Shown here: positions 16,757-26,722 of the stretch, in pieces
Numbering within the stretch: position 1 is the first letter of the stretch
How the letters are laid out: each line of letters starts with the position of its first letter
From: Shimia haliotis
GTDB lineage: Bacteria; Pseudomonadota; Alphaproteobacteria; Rhodobacterales; Rhodobacteraceae
Length of the DNA: 64,000 bases
Assembly: GCF_900114415.1 (NCBI RefSeq)
Contig: NZ_FOSZ01000002.1
Span: 186,001 to 250,000 of the forward strand
Direction: 5' to 3'
Made by a program: the position numbers and the translations under genes
The notes under the pieces: generated by a model
The model's database searches: none
What the model was told of the DNA's origin: nothing
The model's input: only the letters and a program-made list of their open reading frames with translations

Positions 16757-17464
16757 ATGAAACTCTTTGTCGGCCTCGGAAACCCAGGCAGCAAATACGC
16801 AGGCAATCGCCACAACATCGGCTTTATGGCTCTGGATCGCATTGCCGATGATCACGGGTTCGGTCCGTGGAAGGGCAAATTTCAAGGCGCCCTGACCGAA
16901 GGACGGTTGGGCTCGGAAAAAGTGCTGCTGCTAAAGCCCGAAACTTTCATGAACCTGTCAGGACAGTCTGTGGGCGAAGCAATGCGGTTTTATAAGCTGA
17001 CCGCCGAAGATGTGGTTGTGTTCCATGATGAACTCGACCTCGCGCCTGGCAAGCTCAAATACAAAAAGGCGGGTGGCCACGCTGGCCACAACGGGCTGCG
17101 CTCCATGCATCAGCATATCGGTGAAACCTACGGACGAGTTCGGATGGGTATCGGCCACCCTGGTCGCAAAGATCTGGTGAGCCATTATGTGCTGCACGAC
17201 TTTCACAAAATGGATCAGGAGTGGCTGGACGACATGCTGCGCGGCATCTCCGATGGCGCGGCCCATCTGGCCGCAGGTGACACCGCCAAATTTTCCAACG
17301 CGGTGGCCTTGCGTCTGACCCCGCCACGATCCTCGAAATCCCGCCCCGAGGCCCAGAAATCCAAACCGGAGAACGCCAAATCCGCGCCCGACCCCGCGCC
17401 AAAAGCGGCCTATCAGGAAGACAGCCGAAGCCCTCTGCAAAAGCTGATGGACAAGTTTTCATGA
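16757..17464 (+). CDS. pth: Peptidyl-tRNA hydrolase with C-terminal extension
   Basis: Releases tRNA from prematurely dropped peptidyl-tRNA; essential and cytosolic. The catalytic His is in the N-terminal NPGSKYAGNRHNIGF motif, with the Asn of KPETFMNLSG and HDELDL also visible. 235 aa compared with about 190 in E. coli; the extra ~45 residues are a Pro/Lys/Ser-rich tail (SSKSRPEAQKSKPENAKS) ending in SPLQKLMDKFS. The last bases overlap the next start (ATGA), so pth and the DUF2332 gene form an operon. Confidence 0.97.
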   Translation: MKLFVGLGNPGSKYAGNRHNIGFMALDRIADDHGFGPWKGKFQGALTEGRLGSEKVLLLKPETFMNLSGQSVGEAMRFYKLTAEDVVVFHDELDLAPGKLKYKKAGGHAGHNGLRSMHQHIGETYGRVRMGIGHPGRKDLVSHYVLHDFHKMDQEWLDDMLRGISDGAAHLAAGDTAKFSNAVALRLTPPRSSKSRPEAQKSKPENAKSAPDPAPKAAYQEDSRSPLQKLMDKFS

Positions 17465-18501
17465 CGGCCGGATTGGTCGCCGCTTTTGGTGATCAGGCGG
17501 GCCATTGCGAAGGTCTGGACAGCCCCTTTATGGCGCGCCTGCTGCGTGTCTTGGCCAAAACTTGGCCGACAGACACAGCGCTGGCGACCAAATGCGCCAC
17601 GTTCACAGGTGACATCGGTCCGCTGGGTCACAGCCTGCCCCTGCGCATCGCCAGCGGCCTGCATGCTCTGGTCCTACAAGACAAAGATGCAGTGTTGTCC
17701 GCGGTCTACCCCCCAAATGAGGCGGAAGACGCCACTTTTGCAACGACCATTTTGAAGGCCTTGTACAACCACGACGCATTTCTTTGCGACTGGATCGACA
17801 ACGCACCGCAAACCAACGAAGTACGCCGGTCTGCCGTGTTGATTGGCGCCGCACAACTTTTGGCGGCCCATTTTGATATACCTTTTCAGCTTTCAGAACT
17901 GGGCGCTTCGGCGGGCCTCAATCTGATGTTTGACCATTTCCGTCTGCAAATCGGCAACGGGTATGGTCCCGCAAGTGACGTGACCCTGACACCCGAATGG
18001 CGCGGGCCTATGCCCCCTGATCACTCCACAACAGTTGCAGAACGGCGCGGCGTGGATCTCAACCCACTCAACACCAAAGACGCCGCAGACGCTCTGCGTT
18101 TGCAGGCCTATCTCTGGGCGGATCAGACCGACCGCATCACCCGCACCCGCGCAGCCATCGCGCTGCAAAACGCGCAGATAGATCAGGACGACGCGATCGC
18201 ATGGCTGCAACAGCGTTTGCAATCGGCTTGGAATGCCCGCCTGCACCTGATTTTTCACACAGTCGCATGGCAGTATTTCCCAGAGGCCGCGCAAGAGCGT
18301 GGCCGCGCACTCATTGAAGCAGCCGGAGCGCAAGCGACCCAGAACGCGCCTTTGGCGTGGCTTAGCTATGAGGCGGACGATCAATCCCCCGGCGCTGCGC
18401 TCAGCTTGCGGCTCTGGCCCGGTGATCTGCACATCAACCTTGGACGTGCCGATTTCCACGGTCGCTGGGTCGATTGGAAGGCGCCTCCGTCTCTGACCTA
18501 A
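17461..18501 (+). CDS. DUF2332 family protein
   Basis: A 346-aa cytosolic protein of the uncharacterised DUF2332 family. Typical features are an N-terminal QAGHCEGLDSPFMARLL, SLPLRIASGLHALVL, the conserved FQLSELGASAGLNLMFD (resembling a nucleotide-cofactor loop of methyltransferases) and FHTVAWQYFP near residue 265. No function is established. The four-base overlap with pth suggests co-translation. Confidence 0.85.
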   Translation: MTAGLVAAFGDQAGHCEGLDSPFMARLLRVLAKTWPTDTALATKCATFTGDIGPLGHSLPLRIASGLHALVLQDKDAVLSAVYPPNEAEDATFATTILKALYNHDAFLCDWIDNAPQTNEVRRSAVLIGAAQLLAAHFDIPFQLSELGASAGLNLMFDHFRLQIGNGYGPASDVTLTPEWRGPMPPDHSTTVAERRGVDLNPLNTKDAADALRLQAYLWADQTDRITRTRAAIALQNAQIDQDDAIAWLQQRLQSAWNARLHLIFHTVAWQYFPEAAQERGRALIEAAGAQATQNAPLAWLSYEADDQSPGAALSLRLWPGDLHINLGRADFHGRWVDWKAPPSLT

Positions 18502-18563
18502 GGTAAGACTTGCCCTAGCAGCAGAAGCAGTGATCAATTCCCTCCAAATTGGAGGAGACATTC

Positions 18564-19727
18564 ATGCGCACTTTTGGCAAATGGCTGGGCCGCGCCCTGC
18601 TGATGCTTGTTCTGGCCGCGGCAGTGGTCGGTTTTCTGAAACGCGAAGAACTGATGCGCCTGATGGCGGTCAATTCACTCTTTGCCGAAGACAAGATTGT
18701 GCACAATTTCTCCCACATGAACGGCGCCTTTCTTAGCCGCGATGTGGCCCACGGCGACGGTCCCGTGATCGACCTGCCCAAAGGGACCGAGGCAGCTTTG
18801 CCCGCACAAACAGAGCAATGGGTGCAAGACCGCAGCGTGACCGCGCTTGTTGTGCTCAAAGACGGCGCGCTGGTTCACGAGAGTTACTATCAGGGCACCA
18901 CCCAGGAAGACCTCCGCATCAGCTGGTCAGTGGCCAAGTCCTATCTCTCCGCCCTCATGGGCATCGTCTTGGCTGAAGGCCATATTGACGACATCAACGA
19001 TCCTGTCACGAAATATGCGCCGCTCCTAAAGGGCTCCGCCTATGACGGGGCGTCGATCAAAAACGTGTTGCAAATGTCCTCAGGTGTGACCTTCAACGAG
19101 GACTATCTGGACTATGACAGCGACATCAACCGTATGGGGCGGGTCGTGGCACTCGGCGGCACATTGGACGGATTCGCAGCGGGCTTGACGGAAACCTTCG
19201 TCGCGCCGGGCACACAGTTCCAATACGTGTCGATCGACACCCACGTTCTGGGCATGGTGATCCGCGGCGCAACGGGGCGCGATGTGTCCTCGCTGTTGTC
19301 TGAAAAAATCATCTCCAAACTCGGCTACGAAGCCGCGCCCTACTATGTCACCGACGGTGAAGGTGTGGCCTTTGTCCTTGGCGGTCTGAACATCCGCACG
19401 CGCGACTATGCCAAGTTTGGGCAATTGTTCCTGCAAGAAGGCCAGTTAAACGGCACTCAGATTGTGCCGGCGGATTGGATCGCAGCCTCCACAGTGCCCA
19501 GCGCCAACACGGCAGACGGCAACCTGCACTACGGGTATCAGTGGTGGATGCCCAAAGACCCACGCCCCGGTGAATTTTTTGGCATTGGCGTCTACGGGCA
19601 ATATATCTACGTGAACCGCGCCAACAACGTGGTGATCGCCGTCAACTCTGCGGACCGGAAATTCAAGGACGAGGGCGTCACCGATGGCAACATCGCTCTT
19701 TTCCGCGAAATTGCCGAGGGCCTGTGA
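18564..19727 (+). CDS. Membrane-anchored serine hydrolase, beta-lactamase/PBP4 fold
   Basis: 387-aa protein of the class C beta-lactamase-like family. One N-terminal membrane helix (residues ~7-26) would place the domain in the periplasm. The catalytic SxxK motif is SVAK (Ser122, Lys125) in RISWSVAKSYLSALMG. The second motif is probably YVS near residue 217, and a late GVYGQYIYVN segment stands where KTG/HxG usually lies. Close relatives include esterases and nylon oligomer hydrolases rather than antibiotic-resistance enzymes. GGAGG lies eight bases before ATG 18564. Confidence 0.88.
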   Translation: MRTFGKWLGRALLMLVLAAAVVGFLKREELMRLMAVNSLFAEDKIVHNFSHMNGAFLSRDVAHGDGPVIDLPKGTEAALPAQTEQWVQDRSVTALVVLKDGALVHESYYQGTTQEDLRISWSVAKSYLSALMGIVLAEGHIDDINDPVTKYAPLLKGSAYDGASIKNVLQMSSGVTFNEDYLDYDSDINRMGRVVALGGTLDGFAAGLTETFVAPGTQFQYVSIDTHVLGMVIRGATGRDVSSLLSEKIISKLGYEAAPYYVTDGEGVAFVLGGLNIRTRDYAKFGQLFLQEGQLNGTQIVPADWIAASTVPSANTADGNLHYGYQWWMPKDPRPGEFFGIGVYGQYIYVNRANNVVIAVNSADRKFKDEGVTDGNIALFREIAEGL

Positions 19728-19813
19728 TCCGAACCGTTGACGGCCTAACGGCTTAGGTTTCAAAACCGGGGGCGCGCTGCCCCCGCGCACCTCCGTTGGT
19801 GCCGAAAAACCGC

Positions 19814-21178
19814 CTAGTGAACCCGCGCGCCCTGCTTCACCAGTTCGGCTTGAATCTCGGTGATATTGAGCGCGTCAAGCGCGCGCGCCTGCCGCACGGC
19901 CAAGGCCGCGGCAACACCTGCGCCCTGCCCGATCACCGCACAGCACGCCATGTTGCGGGTGGCCGCATGCGCCACTTTGTGGCCTGCCGTGGCCCGCCCT
20001 GAAATCAGCAGGTTCTTGATCCCTTTCGGCAGCAGGTTGCGATAGGGCACCTCGAAATATCGTCCCGTGGTTGGCAGGATCAGAATTCCATAGCCGTCAA
20101 TGAATTCGGGGAAGATGCCGATACTGTCCTCAAAGCGGCCCTGCTCGCGCACATCAAGCTCAGTCATGCTATAGACCGTGTCGACCTTACGGGTGTCGCG
20201 AATGCCAAGCGACATGCCAAAGTTGCGCAGACGTGCGTTTTCGCATCCGGGCGTAAAACGCCGAAGCGCGTCGATGGCCAACATCGCCTGTTTGCGCCCC
20301 TCGATTTCGCCTTGGGTCAAACTGTCGGGGTCCGTGCCATCAATGCCCGCCAGATGCACGAGATTCATATAAGTCAGCTCGCCCGTGTCATGCATCGCGC
20401 CCCACGTACCCGCAATGGTGTTCAAAGCGGCTGGAATCATGCCCGCCTCAATCGCTTGGGCAAAGGGTTTGTGCAGGAAAGGCGAGAACATCTCGTCCTC
20501 CTTCCCAGAGGTTTCAATGTTCCATTCTCCGCCACCACCCCAGTCGGCGTAGGTCTGCGGATCGGCCTTCACTCCCTCAACAAATGCTCGTTTGTCCACG
20601 CCAGCAAGGTGGAACATGACCGAGGCCGCCATCAAGTCTTCGCGCTGGGCCATCTGCGTTGGTGCACCGGCGCGATGGGCCACGTCTGCGTCCCCCGTCG
20701 CATCAATCACCACCTTGCCAAGAATGGCTTCCCGCCCCGCTTTGGATTCGGTGATGATACCCTTGATCTCGTCGCCTTCCATAATTGGCGCGACAAACTG
20801 TCGGTGAAGCATCGGGTGGATGCCCGCCTCTTCGACCATGCGGTCGGCTACCAGTTTGAACCCCTCACTGTCGATTTCATAACTCAGTGATTGGCTCTCC
20901 GGCACTGCAGCCCCTTCGTCTTTCGCCGCATCCTCAAACTCCTTCGGGATGCCCATGCTTTCAACGGTTTGCTCATGGCGATACCAATGCATACCCTCAA
21001 CGCCCACCACGGTGATATTGCCGCCAAAGCAGCCATAACGCTCCACCATCGTGACCTGCGCCCCCGCCCGAGCCGCAGCAAGAGCAGCGGACAGACCGCC
21101 TGGGCCGGAGCCCACGACCAGCACTTCGGTTTCATGGATCACGTCAATCTGGCGGGCGGGTTCGAGAATCTGTTTCAT
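19814..21178 (-). CDS. FAD-dependent oxidoreductase (FAD_oxidored family)
   Basis: 454-aa soluble flavoprotein. An N-terminal Rossmann dinucleotide motif VLVVGSGPGGLSAALAAARAGA is followed by the family-specific ERYGCFGGNITVVGVEG. A second FAD motif is VIDATGDADVAHRAG and a late one is NLLISGRATAGHKVAHAATRNMACCAVIGQGAGVAAA. The last segment, with adjacent cysteines, is typical of this family of unknown substrate. A start at ATG 21178 leaves the usual short lead before the Rossmann fold; the frame is open to 21214. Divergent from the DUF2237 gene. Confidence 0.85.
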   Translation of the reverse strand: MKQILEPARQIDVIHETEVLVVGSGPGGLSAALAAARAGAQVTMVERYGCFGGNITVVGVEGMHWYRHEQTVESMGIPKEFEDAAKDEGAAVPESQSLSYEIDSEGFKLVADRMVEEAGIHPMLHRQFVAPIMEGDEIKGIITESKAGREAILGKVVIDATGDADVAHRAGAPTQMAQREDLMAASVMFHLAGVDKRAFVEGVKADPQTYADWGGGGEWNIETSGKEDEMFSPFLHKPFAQAIEAGMIPAALNTIAGTWGAMHDTGELTYMNLVHLAGIDGTDPDSLTQGEIEGRKQAMLAIDALRRFTPGCENARLRNFGMSLGIRDTRKVDTVYSMTELDVREQGRFEDSIGIFPEFIDGYGILILPTTGRYFEVPYRNLLPKGIKNLLISGRATAGHKVAHAATRNMACCAVIGQGAGVAAALAVRQARALDALNITEIQAELVKQGARVH

Positions 21179-21304
21179 GAGCGCAGGTTTGCGCGCGACC
21201 CTACTTTTGGTCAATCAGAATCCTGAATCACCATTTAACTTTTTTCAAAGCCCGAATGCGTCGTTGGGCTATGCGCAGCTTCTGAGCCGTGCAATGGTTA
21301 ATAC

Positions 21305-21679
21305 ATGACCGAAAAAGACCCTTCATTGAACGTCCTTGGTGGACCGCTTGCGCCCTGTTCTCTTGACCCTCTCACCGGATATTTCCGCGACGGAGCCTGC
21401 AACACCTGCGCCGAGGATAGCGGCAGCCACACAGTTTGCGCGATCATGACCGCCGAGTTCCTCGCCTATTCAAAATATGTGGGCAACGATCTGTCGACAC
21501 CACGACCCGAGTTCGGTTTTTCAGGCTTGAATGCGGGCGATCAGTGGTGCCTCTGCGCGGCTCGATTCCTTCAGGCACACGACGAAGGCTGCGCCCCCAA
21601 GGTGAGCCTTTCCGGCACCCATCAGCGCGCGCTGGAGATTGTGCCCCTATGGGTCTTGGAAGATTACCGCGCGGACTAG
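21305..21679 (+). CDS. DUF2237 family protein
   Basis: Small 124-aa cysteine-rich protein: NVLGGPLAPCSLDPLTGYFRDGACNT near the start, then SHTVCA, AGDQWCLCAARF and HQRALEIVPLWVLEDYRA at the end. These match the conserved DUF2237 family in proteobacteria; six cysteines suggest metal or redox chemistry, but no function is known. No signal peptide. Confidence 0.85.
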   Translation: MTEKDPSLNVLGGPLAPCSLDPLTGYFRDGACNTCAEDSGSHTVCAIMTAEFLAYSKYVGNDLSTPRPEFGFSGLNAGDQWCLCAARFLQAHDEGCAPKVSLSGTHQRALEIVPLWVLEDYRAD

Positions 21680-21807
21680 CGGCACGCCCTCACCGCTTGA
21701 CGGTTTTGCGCGATCCGTGTCATCTGCGCTTTGCGGAACCCGCCATGCCCCTTTGCACCGGCCCAGCCAGTTCGCGCACTTTCTGACATCAGCAAAAGGG
21801 GATGACC

Positions 21808-22128
21808 ATGGGCTTTATCGCCATGAACCGCTTCAAAATCACCGAAGGTCGCGAGGCCGATTTCGAAACCATCTGGAAATCAAGAGAAAGCAAACTCAAA
21901 GAAATGCAGGGCTTTCGCGAGTTTCGTCTGCTCAAAGGACCAAAAGGTGAGGATCATACCCTCTATTCCAGTCATGTGATTTGGGACAGCCGCGAGGATT
22001 TTGAGGCTTGGACCAAATCACAACAATTCCGCGACGCACACAAAACCGCCGGCCAAAACCGAAACGAGAGCCCGATTATGGGCCACCCCAACTTTGAAGG
22101 GTTTGAAACGGTCCTGCACGAGGCCTAG
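21808..22128 (+). CDS. Antibiotic biosynthesis monooxygenase-fold (HmoA/IsdG-like) protein
   Basis: Ferredoxin-like ABM-domain protein of 106 aa. The pattern FIAMNRFKITEG...FETIWKSRES...FREFRLLKG...YSSHVIWDSREDFEAWTKSQQFRDAH is that of HmoA/IsdG heme-degrading monooxygenases. Asn/Trp/His positions for heme catalysis are partly present, so heme degradation is plausible but unproven. AAGGGG six bases upstream favours ATG 21808 over ATG 21802. Confidence 0.8.
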   Translation: MGFIAMNRFKITEGREADFETIWKSRESKLKEMQGFREFRLLKGPKGEDHTLYSSHVIWDSREDFEAWTKSQQFRDAHKTAGQNRNESPIMGHPNFEGFETVLHEA

Positions 22129-22146
22129 CGGCTTGCCCATCGAAGG

Positions 22147-22488
22147 TCAGTGTGTTCGCTGGCCTTCGATGTCGGCAAAATCGGGGCCTTTGTTCGGATC
22201 CCACGTCGGAACAGTCAGAGGCCAGTCAAATGTTTCATCGCGCTTGACGCGGCCTGACTTCGGAAAGAACGCCACCTCTCGGGCCACATCACCCTTGATG
22301 CCCAGAATCCGGACCTCTCCAAACGGACGCCGTTTGACACGGATCTCTTGATACCCCTGCGCGACGATGTCCTGCGTCACGTGATCAATCAACGGCTGCC
22401 CTGTCAGACCTTGGGTATCAATTTGCGCATGGACTGGCGTGGCCAGTGCCAAAAGCAGCGAAAAAACGACAAGTGGCTTGGCGGGCAT
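22147..22488 (-). CDS. Small secreted protein of unknown function
   Basis: 113 aa with a clear Sec signal peptide (PAKPLVVFSLLLALATPVHA, cleavage before QIDTQG). The mature ~93 residues contain HVTQDIVAQGYQEIRVKRR and end with a Pro/Asp-rich stretch. It resembles short periplasmic PepSY-like modules (QGY.EI..KRRPFGEVRI), but that is weak. GGAAG six bases before ATG 22488 decides the start; ATG 22509 and 22560 are in frame upstream. Confidence 0.75.
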   Translation of the reverse strand: MPAKPLVVFSLLLALATPVHAQIDTQGLTGQPLIDHVTQDIVAQGYQEIRVKRRPFGEVRILGIKGDVAREVAFFPKSGRVKRDETFDWPLTVPTWDPNKGPDFADIEGQRTH

Positions 22489-22581
22489 GACGACTTCCTT
22501 CGGTTTCATACACCATAGGTGGGCACGACCTCTCTGCCAACACAGGGGAATTTGCCCCAAAATTCCCTACATCGACGCCAA

Positions 22582-22612
22582 AAAACACAAAAGGCGCCCC
22601 CAAGGGCGCCTT
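22582..22612 (-). terminator. Terminator of trpB
   Basis: A nine-bp stem AAGGCGCCC/GGGCGCCTT with a CCAA loop. On the minus strand the stem runs into TTTTGTGTTTTTT, 22 bases after the trpB stop. Confidence 0.9.
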
Positions 22613-22634
22613 CCGCTCTAGACCACAGATCAGA

Positions 22635-23891
22635 TCACTCGGCTGAACGCCCTTCTTCCGTGTCGGACATGTCAAAGCCAAGGTAGCGCGCAACAGTCTG
22701 CACGTCCTTGTCGCCACGACCACACATGTTCATCACCAGAACATGATCTTTGGGCAAAGTCGGCGCGATCTTCATGACATGCGCCAAGGCATGACAGGGC
22801 TCAAGCGCCGGAATGATCCCTTCCTGCGCACAGGAGAACTGGAACGCCTCAAGCGCCTCTTTGTCGGTGATCGACACATATTGCGCACGACCGGTGTCGT
22901 TCAGCCAGCTGTGCTCCGGCCCGATTCCCGGATAGTCCAGACCGGCAGAGATTGAGTAGCCTTCAAGAATCTGCCCGTCATCATCCTGCAAAAGATAGGT
23001 ACGGTTGCCATGAAGAACCCCGGGGCGGCCGCCTGTCAGCGACGCACAGTGCTCCATCTTCTCGTCCACGCCTTTGCCTCCGGCCTCAACACCGATGATG
23101 TTGACGGACTCATCGTCAAGGAAAGGATAAAACAGGCCCATCGCGTTGGAACCACCACCAATCGCCGCAATCACCGTGTCCGGCAGGCGGCCTTCGCCTT
23201 CATGCACAGGCAACTGCCAGCGGACTTCTTTGCCGATGATAGACTGGAAATCCCGCACCATGGCCGGATAGGGATGCGGACCTGCCACCGTGCCAATGCA
23301 ATAAAAGGTGTCATGCACATTTGTCACCCAATCGCGCAGCGCATCGTTCATCGCATCCTTCAACGTGCCACGACCGGACGTGACCGGCACCACCTCGGCC
23401 CCCAAAAGGCGCATGCGGAACACGTTCGGGGCCTGACGCTTCACATCATGCGCGCCCATATAGACCACACATTTCAGGCCAAACTTGGCACAGACCGTCG
23501 CCGTAGCCACGCCGTGCTGCCCGGCACCGGTTTCCGCGATGATACGCGTCTTGCCCATGCGGCGCGCCAGAATGATCTGGCCCAGCACGTTGTTCACCTT
23601 GTGCGCGCCGGTGTGGTTCAACTCGTCACGCTTGAGGTAAATTTTCGCGCCGCCCAATGTCTCGGTCATACGCGAGGCAAAATAAAGCGGGCTGGGACGG
23701 CCCACATAGTTCTTCCACAGATCATCCATTTCCGCCCAGAAGGTCGGATCGTCCTTGGCCTTTTCGTATTCCGCCTCAAGATCAAGAATCAGCGGCATCA
23801 GGGTTTCGCTGACAAAACGGCCACCAAACTGACCGAACCGGCCATTCTCGTCCGGGCCATTCATGAAACTGTTGAAAAGATCATTGGACAT
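22635..23891 (-). CDS. trpB: Tryptophan synthase beta subunit
   Basis: PLP enzyme that condenses indole (channelled from TrpA) with L-serine. 418 aa. PLP-binding Lys is in HTGAHKVNN; the phosphate-binding GGGSNAMG loop and the [15 protein letters not shown] start are typical. ATG 23891 has GGGAGAG six bases upstream; the open frame to 23939 is upstream DNA. It follows trpF on the same strand across a 119-base gap and has a good terminator, so it may have its own promoter. Confidence 0.98.
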   Translation of the reverse strand: MSNDLFNSFMNGPDENGRFGQFGGRFVSETLMPLILDLEAEYEKAKDDPTFWAEMDDLWKNYVGRPSPLYFASRMTETLGGAKIYLKRDELNHTGAHKVNNVLGQIILARRMGKTRIIAETGAGQHGVATATVCAKFGLKCVVYMGAHDVKRQAPNVFRMRLLGAEVVPVTSGRGTLKDAMNDALRDWVTNVHDTFYCIGTVAGPHPYPAMVRDFQSIIGKEVRWQLPVHEGEGRLPDTVIAAIGGGSNAMGLFYPFLDDESVNIIGVEAGGKGVDEKMEHCASLTGGRPGVLHGNRTYLLQDDDGQILEGYSISAGLDYPGIGPEHSWLNDTGRAQYVSITDKEALEAFQFSCAQEGIIPALEPCHALAHVMKIAPTLPKDHVLVMNMCGRGDKDVQTVARYLGFDMSDTEEGRSAE

Positions 23892-24010
23892 AGAAGTCTC
23901 TCCCTTGCGTCGAATGTACCTAAATCGGCACATGGGCAAAGGGCAAGACCAAAGCGTCAGTGTGGCGCGAAGTCTCGCAAGTGTGAGGCCCGCAAACCGC
24001 TTGAAAGCGC

Positions 24011-24652
24011 CTAAGCTGCCTTCACCGCGTCCATGAACGCCCTTATCAGTTTGGGGTCTTTCACGCCCGGCGCGCTTTCCACACCTGAAGACAAATCCAA
24101 CTGCCGCGCGCCCGTCATGCGGATCGCCTCAGCCACGTTGTCAGGCGTCAGACCTCCGGCCAGCATCCACGGCGCGGGCCAGTATTTGCGGTTCACCAGA
24201 CGCCAGTCAAAGGACAAGCCGTTGCCGCCGGGCAAGGCCGCCCCTTTGGGCGCCTTGGCGTCGACCAAAAGCTGATCCGCCACCGCGCCATAAAGGTCGA
24301 TCTGTGCCACGTCGGCCTCTTCGGCGATACCAATCGCCTTCATCACCGGCAGACCATAGCGCGCGCGCACCTCGGCCACCCTCTCGGGGCTTTCCTTGCC
24401 ATGAAGTTGCAGCATATCCAGCGGCACCGTGTCGACCAGCTCATCAAGGAACGCATCATCCGCGTTCACTGTCAGCGCCACCTTGGCAACGCCGACCGGC
24501 ACATCCAGCGCCAGATCACGCGCCCGCTCAAGGCTCACGTTGCGTGGAGATTTCTCAAAGAAAACAAAGCCCACATAGGCAGCCCCGGCCTCTGCCGCAG
24601 CCGCCACATGCTCAGGCTCTTTCAAGCCACAGATTTTGACGCGAATATCCAT
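24011..24652 (-). CDS. trpF: Phosphoribosylanthranilate isomerase
   Basis: TIM-barrel enzyme (213 aa) of tryptophan synthesis converting PRA to CdRP. KICGLK with the catalytic Cys at the N-terminus, [18 protein letters not shown], the catalytic Asp of LLVDAKAP, and [10 protein letters not shown] / LDLSSGVES at the phosphate site are all present. It lies 38 bases downstream of lapA and upstream of trpB in a conserved alphaproteobacterial order. Confidence 0.98.
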   Translation of the reverse strand: MDIRVKICGLKEPEHVAAAAEAGAAYVGFVFFEKSPRNVSLERARDLALDVPVGVAKVALTVNADDAFLDELVDTVPLDMLQLHGKESPERVAEVRARYGLPVMKAIGIAEEADVAQIDLYGAVADQLLVDAKAPKGAALPGGNGLSFDWRLVNRKYWPAPWMLAGGLTPDNVAEAIRMTGARQLDLSSGVESAPGVKDPKLIRAFMDAVKAA

Positions 24653-24690
24653 GACCCGGCCCTACAGGAGCTGGCGCAAAAAACAAAGCC

Positions 24691-25041
24691 TCAGCTGGCT
24701 TCATCTAGCAGCGCCAGAACCTCGTCCTTGTTCTCGGCCTGTTTGCCTTTCAGCCGGCGCACTTCACGCTTGGTTTTATGAAGCTCTTTTTCAGCCTTGG
24801 ATTTGTCGGCCCGATGGCGATGTTCGCGCATCCATTCCCAAGCAAATCCAATCACCAGGCCCAAAACAATGGCACCAAGGATCACAACAAACAGCGGCAG
24901 GTTGATGGCAAAATTAACCCCGATCAACTCCCCCAATGCATCTGGCAGCAGGGACACTGTCACGAGGTCACGGTTTGCCAGGCACACAGCAATAAGGATG
25001 ACCCCAAGGGTCCCCAAAAACGCATAACGCAAATAGCGCAT
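24691..25041 (-). CDS. lapA: LapA-domain (DUF1049) inner-membrane protein
   Basis: 116 aa with two hydrophobic segments (residues ~5-23 and ~45-67), then a charged cytoplasmic coiled coil (REHRHRADKSKAEKELHKTKREVRRLKGK). This is the LapA topology; in E. coli LapA works with LapB to control LPS synthesis through LpxC turnover. No lapB lies next to it here. It starts right after ihfB and precedes trpF. Confidence 0.85.
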   Translation of the reverse strand: MRYLRYAFLGTLGVILIAVCLANRDLVTVSLLPDALGELIGVNFAINLPLFVVILGAIVLGLVIGFAWEWMREHRHRADKSKAEKELHKTKREVRRLKGKQAENKDEVLALLDEAS

Positions 25042-25042
25042 T

Positions 25043-25324
25043 TTACTTTCCGTTCAGTCGGTCTCGCAGCAACTTGCCCGTCTTGAAGAAGGGCACGTGT
25101 TTTTCTTCCACTTCCACCGATTCACCAGTGCGCGGATTGCGGCCCGTGCGGGCATCGCGCTGTTTGACTGAGAATGCACCAAAGCCCCGAAGCTCAACCC
25201 GATCGCCTTCGCTCATCGCGTCCGTGATCTCGTCAAAGATCGTGTTCACGATGCGCTCTACGTCGCGCTGATAGAGATGGGGGTTTTCATCGGCAATTTT
25301 CTGAATCAATTCCGAACGGATCAT
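25043..25324 (-). CDS. ihfB: Integration host factor beta subunit
   Basis: 93-aa HU/IHF-family DNA-bending protein that pairs with IhfA. It has the standard N-terminal [17 protein letters not shown], the [28 protein letters not shown] beta-arm with the intercalating Pro, and a C-terminal [18 protein letters not shown] lies before ATG 25324. It is directly upstream of lapA (one base apart) and once presumably followed rpsA, which is now 3.9 kb upstream. Confidence 0.97.
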   Translation of the reverse strand: MIRSELIQKIADENPHLYQRDVERIVNTIFDEITDAMSEGDRVELRGFGAFSVKQRDARTGRNPRTGESVEVEEKHVPFFKTGKLLRDRLNGK

Positions 25325-25648
25325 CGGCTATGTCTCCCTGGGGGCGTGCAAGTCTTTGCGCAAGCATCTTCTTTGACTATAGGTAGAAACCGTCAAAACG
25401 GAAACGGAAAGGCACCCGTTGCGTCCGGTTTTCCGCCCAAATAGGCAGATTTTTGCGGCCAGTTCCCGCGTATCAGGCCATTTCCTCCGGATTTCGCCCC
25501 AAAAATTTTGCGCCGCACTGCAGAGAACCCATTGATTCGCAAAGAAAAGACGCACCGCGCTTTTGGCACCATTTTTTGTGCGGCCAAGCGTGACAATAGA
25601 CGCCTGATTTCTGGCTGACGCGCCACAATCAGATGATAGGCTGCCAGC
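25325..25648. other. Divergent promoter gap ihfB / ada
   Basis: No gene is supported. The gap must hold the promoters of ihfB (minus) and ada (plus). A GC-rich stretch with GGTTTTCCGCC and several A/T runs is present, but I cannot place -35/-10 boxes with confidence, and no clear Ada box is recognised. Confidence 0.4.
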
Positions 25649-26722
25649 ATGTTATTTGATCTGCCCGACCACGACACCCTCTATCATGCATTGCTCCACC
25701 GCGATGACCGCTTTGATGGGCAGGCATTTGTATGCGTGGCCACCACCGGCGTGTTTTGCCGGCTCACCTGCCCCGCGCGCAAACCCAAGGCCCAAAACTG
25801 CACCTTTTTTGCTACCATCGGCGAATGCATCGAAGCCGGATACCGTGCGTGCAAACGCTGCCATCCGCTGCGTCCGGCAGCACAGGCCGATCCCGCAATT
25901 GCAGCGCTCCTGACAGCACTCGATGAACGCCCCGACATCCGCTGGTCCGAAAGTCACGTCACGCAGATGGGCTTTGACCTTTCCACGGTGCGGCGCAGTT
26001 TCAAGCGCCAGTTTGGCATGACCTTTCTGGAAATGGCCCGCCAACGACGCCTCAGAGAAGGCTTTGAAACACTTGCAAGCGGCGACAAAGTCATCGCGGC
26101 ACAACACGACGCCGGTTTTGACAGTCCGCAGGCCTTTCGGTCCGCTTTCGCCCGCCTGCTCGGCTGCCCACCCTCAGCGCTGAAGTCCGGCGGCCTGCTA
26201 CGCGCCGACTGGATCAAGACCTCCCTTGGCGACATGATCGCAGTCTCCTCAGTCACGCATCTGCACCTCTTGGAATTCACCGACCGCAAGGCGCTGCCCC
26301 GCGAACTGTCCCGCTTGCGCGATCACGCCAAAGGCGACCTGGGCTTGGGCCGGTATGCGCCCACCGACCAGATTGAAACCGAACTCAACGCCTTTCTTGA
26401 CGGCAACCAGCCCACATTTGACACCCCGCTTGCAATGCACGGCACGGCCTTCACCAAAGATGTCTGGCGCGAACTTCTGAAAATCCCTGCCGGTCACACC
26501 AGAAGCTATGCATCCATAGCTGCCGAGATGGGACGCCCAACCGCGACCCGCGCTGTGGCCCGCGCCAATGGCGCCAATCAGATCGCCGTTGTGATCCCCT
26601 GCCACCGCGTCCTTGGCGCGGATGGATCGCTCACCGGCTACGGCGGTGGCCTCTGGCGCAAACAGAAACTCCTTGAAATCGAACGTCTTTACAGACCTCA
26701 AGCAGAAAGGCTTCCCGCATGA
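25649..26722 (+). CDS. ada: Ada: methyl-phosphotriester sensor, AraC activator and O6-methylguanine methyltransferase
   Basis: Full-length adaptive-response protein (357 aa). Ada zinc domain: Cys37, Cys41, Cys68 and Cys71 in FCRLTC...ACKRC, with Cys37 the expected methyl acceptor from phosphotriesters. An AraC helix-turn-helix lies at ~85-180 (FDLSTVRRSFKRQFGMTFLEM). The C-terminal MGMT domain has active Cys318 in IPCHRVLG and the GYGGG substrate loop. Methylation of Cys37 turns it into an activator of its own operon. The stop overlaps the next start by four bases. Confidence 0.96.
   Translation: MLFDLPDHDTLYHALLHRDDRFDGQAFVCVATTGVFCRLTCPARKPKAQNCTFFATIGECIEAGYRACKRCHPLRPAAQADPAIAALLTALDERPDIRWSESHVTQMGFDLSTVRRSFKRQFGMTFLEMARQRRLREGFETLASGDKVIAAQHDAGFDSPQAFRSAFARLLGCPPSALKSGGLLRADWIKTSLGDMIAVSSVTHLHLLEFTDRKALPRELSRLRDHAKGDLGLGRYAPTDQIETELNAFLDGNQPTFDTPLAMHGTAFTKDVWRELLKIPAGHTRSYASIAAEMGRPTATRAVARANGANQIAVVIPCHRVLGADGSLTGYGGGLWRKQKLLEIERLYRPQAERLPA

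Noticed and set aside
18564-19727. Antibiotic-resistance beta-lactamase
   Set aside because: The SxxK fold is shared with esterases; no KTG triad or resistance context.
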